DNA of 64,000 nt, taken from contig JACDQD010000003.1 of assembly GCA_019843655.1 (NCBI GenBank), positions 26,276,224 through 26,340,223 on the forward strand, in the 5' to 3' direction. The stretch is from Lethocerus indicus (Eukaryota; Arthropoda; Insecta; Hemiptera; Belostomatidae). The position numbers were made by a program, and so were the translations under genes. Position 1 is the first letter of the stretch, and the number at the start of each line of letters is the position of its first letter. Under the pieces are notes generated by a model. That model worked only from the letters and a program-made list of their open reading frames with translations. It was not told where the DNA came from and did no database searches. This document shows positions 1 through 12,180 of the stretch, piece after piece.

Positions 1-322
1 AATGCACTAAAAAGGAGAAAATAATTTCTCCACCCACACCACGATTTCCTTACAATTAATCATATCTAAAAAATGAAAGCGTGGGCGCCAAAAATGCAGG
101 GAAAAACGCAAATTCTACTTCAAATAGACATAGTTATCAAATATAGTGGAAAAGGAAAAAAAAACAGAAAGGTTTGTGCATATACAATGAAATGTCCTTC
201 GTATTCTTTTCCTTTCCCTGCATGTTTGGCGCCCACGCTTTCATTTTCGTAGATATGATTAATTGTAAGGAAATCGTGGTGTGTGTGTGTGTGAGAAATT
301 ATTTTCTTCTTTTAAGTGCATT
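1..322. mobile_element. Fold-back MITE with long terminal inverted repeats, cut at the window edge
   Basis: Bases 1-104 are the reverse complement of 213-322 with only scattered mismatches and one length difference. Both arms start AATGCACT, share the block AAGCGTGGGCGCCAAA and then GCAGGGAAA. The centre (105-212) is an unrelated A-rich loop. No frame in it is long enough for a transposase, so it is non-autonomous. The arms differ mainly in a CA/GT run: the left arm has CACCCACACCAC where the right arm (276-293) holds an expanded GT array. One more base of the inverted repeat (323, T) can be matched only beyond the left window edge, so the true left end and the target-site duplication cannot be seen. 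Superfamily is not assignable from the ends visible here. Confidence 0.85.
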
Positions 323-3300
323 TAAATAAAAGCGTGTAACCCGTTCAAGAGTTGTTTATCATCAAATTCATAGGGTATTTTCTTCAATTTCGTTAGATTC
401 ATTCGATCGAAGCAGTTGTGTATCGCCCTCGTAAGTTTGGAATATTATTCGAAATACGTTTATTTCAAATTGGAATTTTCGTATTAAGTTTCGAGTGTGC
501 CTTACTGCTAAGACTATTCCGCAACAAACTGTAATTTAACGGCCTACCCATTGAATTAATTTAAATAATTTCTCAAACAGGGACCTCGAGTTTGTCTAAT
601 TTACCGAGTAATATACGGTCCGGCAAAGATTGGAGATTAATCGAGACAGGCAGTGTTAGAATCGGGCAGGTCTGTAGCTCTGGTGTGGGCGGTGCCGGGG
701 GAAGATTTAGTGGGCTCTCTCCCCTGTGTAGCCAACCCCCACCGCCGAAGTCGGGGGTGTGTTCCCCATTTAAAATGTCTTGCTCGTTCCCCTCGCCAAC
801 CTCGACTGAATGTTCGCATCTGGGATTTCTACTATCTTGGAGGAGACCGAAACATTCTAAAGCTATCTGTGACAGAATGATAGCGAAAATCAGACATCAT
901 TAATTCAAAAGCTAGGATCAAGTTACGAGTTCATACTTTTGTTACATACTATTCCGTTATATTTCGAACTTCATATTGTGGGAGTTCATATGATTCGAAA
1001 TGCGATGGGGCCTTATAATTATTATTTTATATCCATTTTCATGTTAAGTATAACTTAACCAAACTGATAGAGGGAATAAAAGAAATACCTGCAACTCCCT
1101 ATACAATTTTAGTGCCAATATTAGCAATAAACCAAATCAGCAGTGGATTTTTTCACGATAACATCAGAATTCAGAAATGTTGAGCTCTTACACCGGAGTC
1201 TCCGCGCCTTTTCTAGAAAAACGTAATTTTAAATAATGCCTAAATTTACTGGGTCCTATAAAATTATTATAATAGTGTCGGTTAATAAGTGAAAACAGTT
1301 TTCTTCTAGTTAACACAATGAAGTCATTTCTTGTCAGTACTGGTTCAAATGGATATTGGATAAGATATGAGACCGGTGTAAAATAGATAGAGGCGGTATA
1401 GATCGAATTGGGAGAAAGTAGTTAGCAGCTAACTGGTGAGATTGTGCGACTAGAGGAGGTGGAGCTATTCTGAGCGGTACCGCTTCGGGGGGATGTTTGG
1501 CTCGGTCTCTTGGCCAAAAGCCATACCCCCCTCTAACTAGTATTAACTGCTTAATACTTATATATCTTCTCCGGTTTAACAGTGGCCCTTTCCTTCCTTC
1601 AACATTTAACCGTTCGGTCTCCATTTGCCAGACTATAGCCCACCGTATAAATCAGCAGATTATTATTTCGTGAGGCCAATTTACCTTTGGCTTCAGAAGT
1701 GCGAGACGTTTCAACGCGATTTTTAGAATCGTATACCATCTGTTTATTAATGAATCTAGGCGTTAAATTTATTTCAACTAACTTATATTATTCAGGTATA
1801 CTGTAGTTTTGAGAGTCTTCTGTCTGGTATGTTCTTTCGGTAAAATGACTAGTACATTGAATAGAATTACTGTTAACAGTGCGTATGAGCAATACATAGA
1901 GGAGAAAAAGAGAGTAGGTTTAGCACAACGAGAAACTGAAGGACTCAGACGTTGTCTGTAGTTAGGGTCGGATATGGCTAATTGGCTAGAGTAAAAATGC
2001 GAATTGAAATATTCGGTATTATATCAATAAGAATTCGAAAATTTGTAATACAGCAATTAACCTTTCATTATCTTAATAAAACATTGTTCAATGGAATTGG
2101 TGATTGGAGAATTACCGTCCTAATTCTTTTGGATGTTATTATTAACCTTATTTTAATATTCTAATTCGGAAAATAATTTGTCTGAAAATTGAACTAATTA
2201 AATCAATTTTCCAACGAATCACTATATTATTTATCTCAGTATTTATAATTGGGGCAATTTCGGTTTCCCCGTTACGCGCCTACTGTATGTTTAAGTGAAA
2301 ATACACTTTGGCGTTCAATAAAAGAACGATTTCCGTGTGAAGGAGAGGGTTCTCCGTTTGAGATTCGGGGTACTATCCGGAGAGGTTGGGGCAGTATTCG
2401 GGGCACACGGATAAGTTGACAGTCAGACGTGACAGACCACGTGACCAGATTACTGTCCTCAAGTTGGGTCTAACTGAATCACCGACAGTGGAGGTCCTCT
2501 CCTCGCACTTCGGTTACACTTCCCCCCTTCGCGTCCTCCCAAACGCGCTGGGCAGCCACTCGTTCAGAACAGCGCGCCTTGTTTACCCCCCAAAATAAAA
2601 TTGCGTTATCCCTTGTGCCATCGCTGTGTCCTAATGACCGACAATTACGTTATCGCTGTTAAAATTAATTAACCGATTGATCGCCCGGAAATTGTCGACA
2701 AATTATTTCCAAAACAGTAAATATGGCGGGTATGGTTCGGATTCTATGTTATATTCAAATGTACTCTACATACAATAAATGTCGGATGGTTGTATATTAC
2801 ACATATCTTCGATAAAACATATCCAGACATATTACATAATTATTGTGGTATGTTGCGTCTTTGTTCTATTTTTCGGCCGTACTTGCGATTCCTTCGTCTT
2901 CCTTCTTGATAGGAATATTCTAGTAGATTTTATTATTATTATTTTTTTATTCTGTCTGTTTGTCCCATTTAGGCAGAAATATAGATTATATTGTATGTAT
3001 TCTGTAATATAATTATTATAAATCGAAATTAAGGATATTTGCGATTTAGGATTAACATCCTCTAGGATCAGAACTGAAAGTTATTGACATGAACAGGACT
3101 TTTGATGCCGTATCGCGAGGGTTTAAAATATAGTCCTTCCAGGAATTATAAACCGAATTTGAGCCTTATTGAATGCGATCTAAATGCACGGCTCTTCACT
3201 TCAGTGAGTTTGTCCCGACTCGTTGCCCATGAAAAGGTCAACCCTAATATGATTATTGGAGCCGGAACGGTCAGTCGAATGTGCGAGGGTTGTCCCCTTC

Positions 3301-3825
3301 AAGGGGAGACGTTTACGCTCATTGAATCCAACTATAAAGCCGGAGTTCCCCGGGGATCAGTCGACCTTTAGAATCATAAAGCGGCCTCGTCCACACTCAC
3401 ATTAACGGGCTCACATAAATGTAAATTGAATGACATTTAGTTTCAACCCAATTCTCAACATTTAAATGAAGAGGCGACTGAAATACAGCCGATGTAATAT
3501 TCTGACATTTACATTTTCAGAGTACATAATTGCATACAACGAAAAAATGAACCCACCTGTATTTTCAACGTATAAAATATATAAAAGTCATTGTTCCTGA
3601 TTCTTCTTTGAAATAGAACCTAAAATTAGGATGTTTAAGAGTCGCATAAAGCACAACAAAGTGGGATGTTGAAGTGGGGTTCTGTAGTATCAGTTTTGTT
3701 GATATATCTCTAAGTTATGGGACTTAACTGAACTGCATCTCTGTCCCGGTTAGTTTTCATAGTAGTTCGGACTAGCTAGACATAGGAGTGAGACATATTC
3801 AGCAGAATGGAGAGTGTACGCGAGT
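323..3825. other. Non-coding DNA, no gene recognised
   Basis: This stretch is A+T-rich with short G+C-richer patches (about 660-800, 1440-1530, 2340-2580). Open frames of 60-103 codons occur on both strands at 592-903 (+), 637-819 (-), 1334-1624 (-), 2386-2598 (+) and 3102-3371 (+). Their translations show no domain I recognise, and several overlap on opposite strands, as expected by chance in G+C-richer patches. I see no RNA gene. Confidence 0.6.
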
Positions 3826-3826
3826 T

Positions 3827-3850
3827 AGAGAGAGAGAGAGGGAGGGAGGG
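3827..3850. repeat. (AG)n / GGGA purine microsatellite
   Basis: An uninterrupted AG run at 3827-3840 passes into GGAGGGAGGG, a short all-purine tract. It is simple-sequence DNA with no sign of function. Confidence 0.85.
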
Positions 3851-6800
3851 TGGCAGAGTGGGGGTTGTTCAACAGGTGGATGTTGGAGCTCCTTACCCCG
3901 CCGCTACTCCTGAACTTCTAAAACCTGCTTCAATTTTCCGTACCACTGATTCAAATTAGCCTGTCCGTTTCCCTTTCGGCAATGTCTGTATCGCGTTGTC
4001 GTCTGCGGAAAATATTCATTCCGACAGAGTTGGACTGGTGCTTTTCCCAATGACAACTAAGCGCGTAAGTTCTAATTATGAAGAACTTAGTCCTCATAAT
4101 TCATTTAATTAGAACGCCCCTCCTTCACTGTGATGTAGTCATCTGAATTCTACTAATAATTCTTAATTATTATTCACGATATAGCGAAAATTAGGGGAAT
4201 TATTAAAAGTGTATTTAGGTCGATCAGGGGACGGAAGGGAGAAGGTCCTTTAGAGCAATGTCATTTAAACGTTAATTGAAATTCCTATTCTCCGATTCCC
4301 ATCGGTTTGTCGGTCAAGAGGGAGGATCCAGTGACATCCGAGGAGTATAGTAGTTGGGAGCTTTTCCCTTTTTCTCATTGAGAACTTTCGGATGGAGCAA
4401 GTATTCAAACAGTCGACAAACTTCGAACTATTCGCCGACCAATAACGGTGGACAAACTTCTCCAATCTCGGCCCAACCATTCCACTCCACTCAAAATGTC
4501 GTTTGAAGATATACCGAAAAGTTCTCGCATTCGGGAATCTTTCAATTTAATCTGAATTAAATATCACATAATTTTCCGTACATTTTTTTTTCAGTTTCTG
4601 TGGAATTTGTAAATTATCTATGTTGAACTTAATAACTACGTAGAATAACATTTTTTCAATACCAGAACACAATTAATCATTAAATGCACCATACACAAAA
4701 TCAATTCACGAATTTATTTTAGTGAGGTAATTAATATGAAAATTCACTCAAGTATTTTACAGATGTAAGCCTAATTGATAGTTTACTCTGGAAGATGGTT
4801 AGGCTTGCACAGCACACGTAGGTTATACTCCTTTAAAATTCCTTTAAAATATTCACCAGTTCAATATCATTATCGACAAAACGTGTTCGGTACATTGACT
4901 TCGAATGGACTATAGTATTGGTGTTTTGAAGAACGGTCGAGATAGCCGCTATTTGGGTCGTGGACTGCCTACACGTAATCTCATTCGGAGCTGTGTTCCA
5001 CATAAAACCCTTGCTCGGTGATGGGCTGGGACCTCCCTCCCTCTCTCTCTCCCACTCTCTATCGATGTGGAGGAATGGTGTGGACCGGCCGTTCTCAATC
5101 AGAAGTGACCTCCTCCGTCTTGACGACAATGGGCTCCCCGTGATCGGTTCCCCTCCCCATTCATTGGATCCGCCCAATAAAAATGTCCGCCCCGGATAGC
5201 TCATCCCCGACCCTCTTCTCATCCCTTGTTAACTTCCGCATTCTGATTTCCGTTTCCAATTTCGACCGCTCCCTCCATGTCCAATCGATACTCCGAATAG
5301 AATCCCAAAGGGGAATTGGTGGGGTGGGGGGAGGTCTTTCCTTGAATTGAAATTGTTCCAGCCTGGGACCGAATTTGGGCCGGTAATGTCGGGTCAAGTC
5401 ATTAAAACTCTTCGAATCGACTATCCCATTTCAACAAAAAGTATCGTGTAGCAGTAGGGTACATGTGTTCAATCTGAAAGATATAAAACCTTATTCAAAT
5501 TTAAGGGCTAAAAACTAAAAATTAGTTTTTAAATTATTAAAGAATCAAATACTTTAGAAAATTTAGAATTAACTAAAAATTCGGTATTTAACAACATTCA
5601 GGTTGTCACTATTAAGAAATAAAAGCGACATAGAAAAATTGCGAATACTGTACAATATTTGCCAAAATACCTCAGTGTTATCGCGTCTATATCTGTACAG
5701 TTTATACAGGATTTTATGACTATATTCGCTTTTGGAAGAATCGGCGTACTATGTAATAACCTATTGTTATAACCCGTGTACCCATTTAACTGACGTTCAT
5801 GACGATAACCGTTTATTACTGCTGAGATTATTCTGCGTTGATTGTAGCGATGAAGTCTTATTGGATTAAGCCTCCGCTTTACAAAAAAGCCAGCGCGATA
5901 ATTACTTGACTTTTTAAAAGCCCCATTAGGAGGAAAAAAGATGTGCAAACAGCCAGGAGCCGAGTTTGGTGCGGCTACAAACATATCGCGGCTTAGGCTT
6001 GTTTCCCCTCACTGCCGTCCCCATTTCAAATGTAACCTCCTCCATTCGGACATTAAAAAAGCTGTTAAGTCGTAAAACTGTCTACCTGTATTTTAATAAT
6101 GGGGCAGTAAAACCTAATTGAGCTTTAATTCTCACCTTTAATTCCTCAGACTGCGTACATATTTATTAACAAAGGTGCTATGTTCGGCTGGTGAAAGCAA
6201 ATATGTTTGAAAATACTGTTGTGATATATATTTAAAATTATAACATTTTATAATGATTATTTAAAGCTTTATGGATGGTATGGGGACTCGTAATACTGCA
6301 ACCGGTATAGTTTTCTGGCTGGTACTAATTTAAAAATGATTTCTCAACTGGCAGCAAAACATTAATATTATAAATATATTGTAGATGAATAAACTGTGGA
6401 AGCAGAATTGATGATTCCGAATGTAGAAACCCATTAATCCGTAACTGCAGATAGGGCCTAGTAGAGGGAGGTAATCGAACCGTCGTCAGAAGTGAATTCA
6501 AAAAGCTGGGAACAAGGAAACCCCCGCCTTCATCGCTGCCCTCGCAAACTCAGAAAATAGGTAATCCCGCAATTGGGAGGGATCGCCGGCTACCCTCCTA
6601 AATACCCAGAAAAAAAAATGTTTAGTGGATCGTAAAAAGCGCGAGGGGTCGGATTGTAGTGAAGAGGGGTGAAAAACCTCTGTGGAGGGAGAAAATTCGG
6701 GGAAACAATAAAAAGGGTGGGGGAGCAACGGATGTTCCCCTGTCCGTTCGTCTCCCCGGGATTTACGAGAGGAACGCCGTGGGGGAGAAATGAAGATTTT

Positions 6801-9800
6801 CAACTTACCATTGTTCGGCTATACCATTAATTGGAAACCGGAGAATAGAGGAGGTACGGAATACTCCAAAGCGAAAATACTCAAGGGTACTCGCGCACTA
6901 AGGGGCCGGCCAGTTCATGATCATCATTGTTGTCACAGACGCCACCATTTTATTCAATCCGAAAATAAATTTTCATCCACGTCGCATTTCTGTTTGACCC
7001 TACGTACAACGTACAAACGTACAAAAACCATATAAGTCCATATGAGTAATCGATTGAATAACGTAATTGTACATCTCATTGAATTTACAAATTAACCCCC
7101 GTTATAAAATAAAAGCCGTTGCCATAAAAATTACTGTACAATTTAATTTATTTAGACCAGCAATCGCATGATTTCGCCGTGTATATTGGGCAAATAGCGT
7201 TACATTTCCAACTTTACGCAATTATCAGAATTTTCCAACTCTCTCGGAATAATATTAGTATATATAAGTGAAACTGGTTGAAAATTACCTGGGATATATA
7301 TTCGACGCAATCACATATCGTACGCCTTCACGATTATGATTTTATAAATCCGTTCCCCTTTATTAACGGTGTAATTTTGACTGAATATTTTACAAAAACG
7401 AGAGAACGCCCTAAAAATTATTGGGCGGATATAACGAGACGCTTCAATTTCCGCTGGCCTTAACAAATAAATATCGAATTAATGGACCGAGAAATTCTGT
7501 CACTGGCTCCCGTCCTTAAATAAATGTTTTGTCGCGAATTAATTTCAACCCTTGTCGAAACCGAAAAAACGAAAAAGTAATATTGGGAAATGAATTCCTT
7601 GTCCATAATTCACTTTGGGAAGTGGACGTTTATTCGTATTTAAGAGGTGGCGTTGCGGAGGCGCCCCCCTCCCCCGATAACTCGATTTCTTTTTGGCGTC
7701 CGGAAAATTCGTTAGCCCCGAAAGGAAATGAGTTCTCTCGGTTGTTGCCCCAATTTCCAGAACCGATAATGTAAATTTGTTACTTCCATAATTTTATATC
7801 TCGAGCTTATTTAGAAAAAAAATATTATCAAAAATACTTCTTTATTTTTATAGGCACTTTTAAAACAGCACGCACGATATATATTTTTTATACTATTGTA
7901 CCGTTCATTTTCATGTTTTTTTAATAATTTTCCGACTTTGATAATTTTTTGTCCTATTCATGTACACAGATATTTGATTGTTTATAATTTTTGGAATAAT
8001 TGTCCTCTTGTCTGTTTTTTTAGATGAGACTCGATGTTACAAGTACAGTTTCTCAGCATAAGGTATGTTGTACACAATTGTAATGAATTGATTGTCTTTC
8101 ATATTTCTGTATTGTTCTCTTTACTTCAATTTTTTCAAAAGACAAATATGTTAGGACCAGGATTAACTAGTCACGAAAAGATTTATATACATATACATTC
8201 AAGAAACTATAGATGCGTACTATCCTGGGATGTATGTCTGATATTAGTGGCGCGTGGTTAGTATTATTTTTAGGTATCTACAGTAACAAATTGGTAACCC
8301 ATAACTTTTGTTCATCCAATGGAACCTAAAACACAATAGGCTTGTTGTTGTGTGAATAAGACAACGAAACATTTTAAACTGAATTAATGGCAACATGCGA
8401 ATTATATCGAATCTAATCTACTTTGTATGGCTTTGTGGAGTCTGCTGGGTGCCAGGACTAGAAGTCACTATAGTGTTATAAATGTTTCTCTTTTTATGAG
8501 TAATTTTTCAATGGCGTACCCCGAGCCGAGAATTCTCAATAATGTCCCATTCCATTGGGGTTAGTCAAGCACGAATGAGCGAGAATTATTGCCAAGTCTA
8601 CTATAGCTCACCCGAACGTCAACTTTCACGTCATTTCACTTATGACTCATTCCCGGGTCGGACGAATCGTGCCACTTTCCATCCGATCGGACCATCGAAC
8701 ACACAAGTCGAAATCAAATATGAAATTAATGTTGGCGCCTGTTCTGGGCTCTCAGTCTTTTTTTTATCATTTTTCTCTTGTAGAACTAAAAAGCAGAAAA
8801 TGTGAGAGGCGGTATGTGTTGAGCAGGGGCGGTGTTTTGAATTTTTCCAAGAGCAACACAGGGATGTGGTCGAGCCACTTGTTGATTCCAGCCCCCTCCC
8901 ACCACGGACCAATCCGACACAACATTAGAATTAAATTGGTGAATTAACATTGACTCGCCGCCCCTTTACTCCCAAATATTAATTAGGACAATTAAAAACA
9001 AAAAAGTCGGTAGCCAAAAAAATATTATAAGAAATAATATTTTCGAACTAACTGAAAATTAAAACCGGGCGCTAATGATTCCCTTCTATTCTGATTTTCT
9101 AAAGGCTGCTCGTTTTTAATTAGCAAACTGATATTAAAATGAAGATGAATGTTTTTCAGACATGTTCAAAAAGGTACATTATTTTGAGGTCTCTTAAGGG
9201 AATTTAGTTACTCTACAGGAGCACATTTTTCGGATTTTTTAAGGTGAATGAAATGAAATTCAAAGGACGCACAATTCCATACGTCATCCGCTGAACAGAA
9301 CTAAAGAAATAAAACCGTAATATTTTCGTATACTTCGTACTGCTACATTTCTAGGGACGGATTAAGGTAATTAAGGTAGTCTTTGGTTTAAACATTATAT
9401 ACGATGATTATATTACACTATTATTATATAATAGGAACCTACTTGTTAATTAATGGCGTTGGCTATAAATCGTAAAACACTCCCAGTCGAATTGTTTCCA
9501 TTTCGGTCCTTTCAGAGAAGCTCCTTCAGCCGGTTTAGGAGACATTGGACATGTATTAAAGAACACAGCGTAGAGCTGTCTCCTTTCTTGTCCAAAGAGG
9601 CAATAGCCACTCATCCCCAGCAGAGCGGACACGGTGCTAGTACACTCAGCGACAACACACTTTCTAGATTGATTCATAATTTATCCGGGTGCTGCAGGTC
9701 CCCCCTCACAGGTCCCTTCTTTCTTCTCCTAAGTTATACGACGAGGAGTACGACACACGGAACAAACTCGGCGCTATACGCCCGTTTCATTCCACTCCAG

Positions 9801-11710
9801 TTGTACAACGGGTGATCTTCTCCAGCCAAGTTCAAAGGCCCCTCCTGAATAACCTAATTGCCACTCTGTATTACACATGTAAATATACAGTTGCTTTTAG
9901 TATCCTGTTGTTTGTACTGATACACTCATATAGATATACGGTGTATTCACAATATACACTCTATATACAACATACTAAAAAAAAGCTCTATTCCCGTCGC
10001 TAGTGTCCGCTGCATCTGTAACTGGACATGACTAATGTTTTTAGTCGAACCAATTTTCTACAGTTAATCTTTATATGCAATAACATTTAGTAATGGAAAG
10101 TCTACTCTATTAAACATTATTTCCGACTAAATACTGAAACCTGAAATCTTATGTTTAGGCCCGAATCATCTAGTGATCCAAGACCACAACCGGAGAATTG
10201 GGTATATAATTCATTGAAGTACAGAAATTAGAAGGCTGGGAGCGATTTTACATTTATTTTAGTTCGCGTATTATTTGGTATACATACTCTAAGAATGTCA
10301 ACAGAAAATTGGCCTCGGCAGTACATATCCTAAAATTGGAGCACTCGGAAAGATAGGTACATTTGTTCCAAATAATTTATTGAGTGTAAATCCATTCTTC
10401 GTATATTAGTTCCATTGTTTCCAGTTTAATCTATGTTTTCTTATAATATTTCTGTAAGGAATTTTTAATTTTAAGGATGTGCCTCTCTTCTGAGTTATCG
10501 TTTTGAAAGTCTGAATTTTCACTGATAACCTATCAACTTAACGATTACCGATAATATCTGATACTGCAAATTAGAAATTCATGAAATCTGACAATTACTT
10601 CGGCTCAGTATTCTTTAGCTCCTTATAGGTCCATTAGGAACAGGCAAAAAACTCAGATTTTTTCTCCCCCCCCCCTTGCGAACTAATTAAGGAAGGCTTT
10701 TCCTAAGGGAGTCCAAATATCCCCATCTTCAGAGTTCGACCTTTATTGGGAAAGATTTTAATTTCTGGAGTAATCGCCTTAACGTGTTTTACTTAATGAG
10801 TGGAAAGTATTAGAGTGGGCCGGAGGCCTTTTTTCTTTTCGAAATTTCGAAATAAAAAAGTGTCCAGTGATCTAATATTCTGGTCTTTTAACTAATATAT
10901 TGATTAATTCTATGGCCTCCGAAAAATGTAAGTAGACGAATATCAAATTTGGATATTATATCTCCATAATTATGGGATGCAATTAGAACGTGACGATTTT
11001 GCATGAATTAATTTTCAATGATTAAACTAATTTTTATCCAAAACTAACCTACAGAAGTAAAGTATAGTTGGTTATATCTTATGCAAACTACTTATCTACT
11101 CTGCCTGTTTACTACTACTAATACAGTTCAAAGCACAATAACGCCTGCCGTCTCACGGTTTACGTTTCAATGTTTTATTATCTAGGCCTTTTCGCTGGAG
11201 GAGCATAAGGGCTTTATCCGAGGCCTCTTTCCCGCCGCTTTACGACTGTCCAAAGGGTTTTACGTCCCCGGGCGAAACCTCGGCCAATAAACCTCCCCAT
11301 CATAGTCTTCTCCCCGTTCGACTGCTCCACTTCTCCCGGATATCCATCACATCCCGGAGGAACAAAAAAAAAATAAAATAAAATCATCCGTTTCACTCAG
11401 AGCTTGTCGCTTTATTTCTCATCGCGAAGAGGGCGGCGGTTTCGGCGCTGGTCCCCCGAGGCGGATTTTTCAATCCTCTCCCATTCCTCACTTTTTATCG
11501 CCCAACAGAAACATACTTTCACTTTTGGTCGAAAGAATTTTTCAGAATATTTATTAAACAGTCCCAACCCGTAAGCCTTGTCTTTGCTTATATACGATAA
11601 ATTAAACTGGAAATTATAATTAAGTTGAAATTTTATTTATATAAAATAATTAGTAGAATAAGGACGGAAAGCAGTATGGATAAAAGGGTAAATTAGATTT
11701 ATTCGTAATA
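3851..11710. other. Non-coding DNA, no gene recognised
   Basis: About 7.9 kb with no frame longer than 129 codons; the longest is 4833-5222 on the minus strand. That frame sits over a CT-rich tract (5035-5060) and a G-run patch (5319-5335) and is overlapped by a 79-codon frame on the plus strand, so it is probably spurious. Further short frames (5598-5984 -, 6498-6803 -, 8542-8912 on both strands, 9450-10003 on both strands) translate to low-complexity or unfamiliar sequence. A C-run lies at about 10666-10676. No RNA gene or transposon end was recognised here. Confidence 0.6.
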
Positions 11711-12180
11711 TTAACCCTTTCGCTGCGCAACACGTTTTGAGATTATGTGCTAGCAGTGCGCACATATTTTAGTAGCTGCGTTTTTACTCGTGTTGAGCAG
11801 TTTGACGATTTTGCCATCTTATAAAAATTGCCTAATAAATTATATTTATTATTAATATAAATAAATAATATTAAAAATAACAAACTCACAGTACAACTTT
11901 ATAGAACAAATATAAATATTTCAATTTAATATGTTTCAACATGTCCTATTCAGAATACTAAGAACAACTGAGTGTACGCGTAACCATATAATAATAATAA
12001 ACCATAATAATAGTAACCAGCGTAAAAAGTCGTGTGGAGCAGTAAACGTAAATAATACGCAACGAAAATAACCGTAATGAGCAGAAAACTAATTTAAAAC
12101 AAGGCGCGAAAATATTCTTTCGGAGTTTATGGGTCACAGTTTTTTACTAATATATACGTGTAGAGCAGCGAAAGGGTTAA
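11711..12180. mobile_element. piggyBac-like MITE with TTAA target-site duplication
   Basis: A 462-bp body (11715-12176) is flanked by TTAA on both sides (11711-11714 and 12177-12180). The terminal inverted repeat begins CCCTTTCGCTGC at both ends and matches at 19 of 21 positions; the two differences turn GCGCAACACG on the left into GCTCTACACG on the right. TTAA duplication plus CCC...GGG ends is the signature of the piggyBac superfamily. The interior is A+T-rich, with no frame that could encode a transposase, so it is a non-autonomous derivative. A 12-bp motif CGTGTnGAGCAG occurs at 11789-11800, 12031-12042 and 12157-12168, and in inverted form (one mismatch) within the left TIR at 11723-11734. 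Confidence 0.92.
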
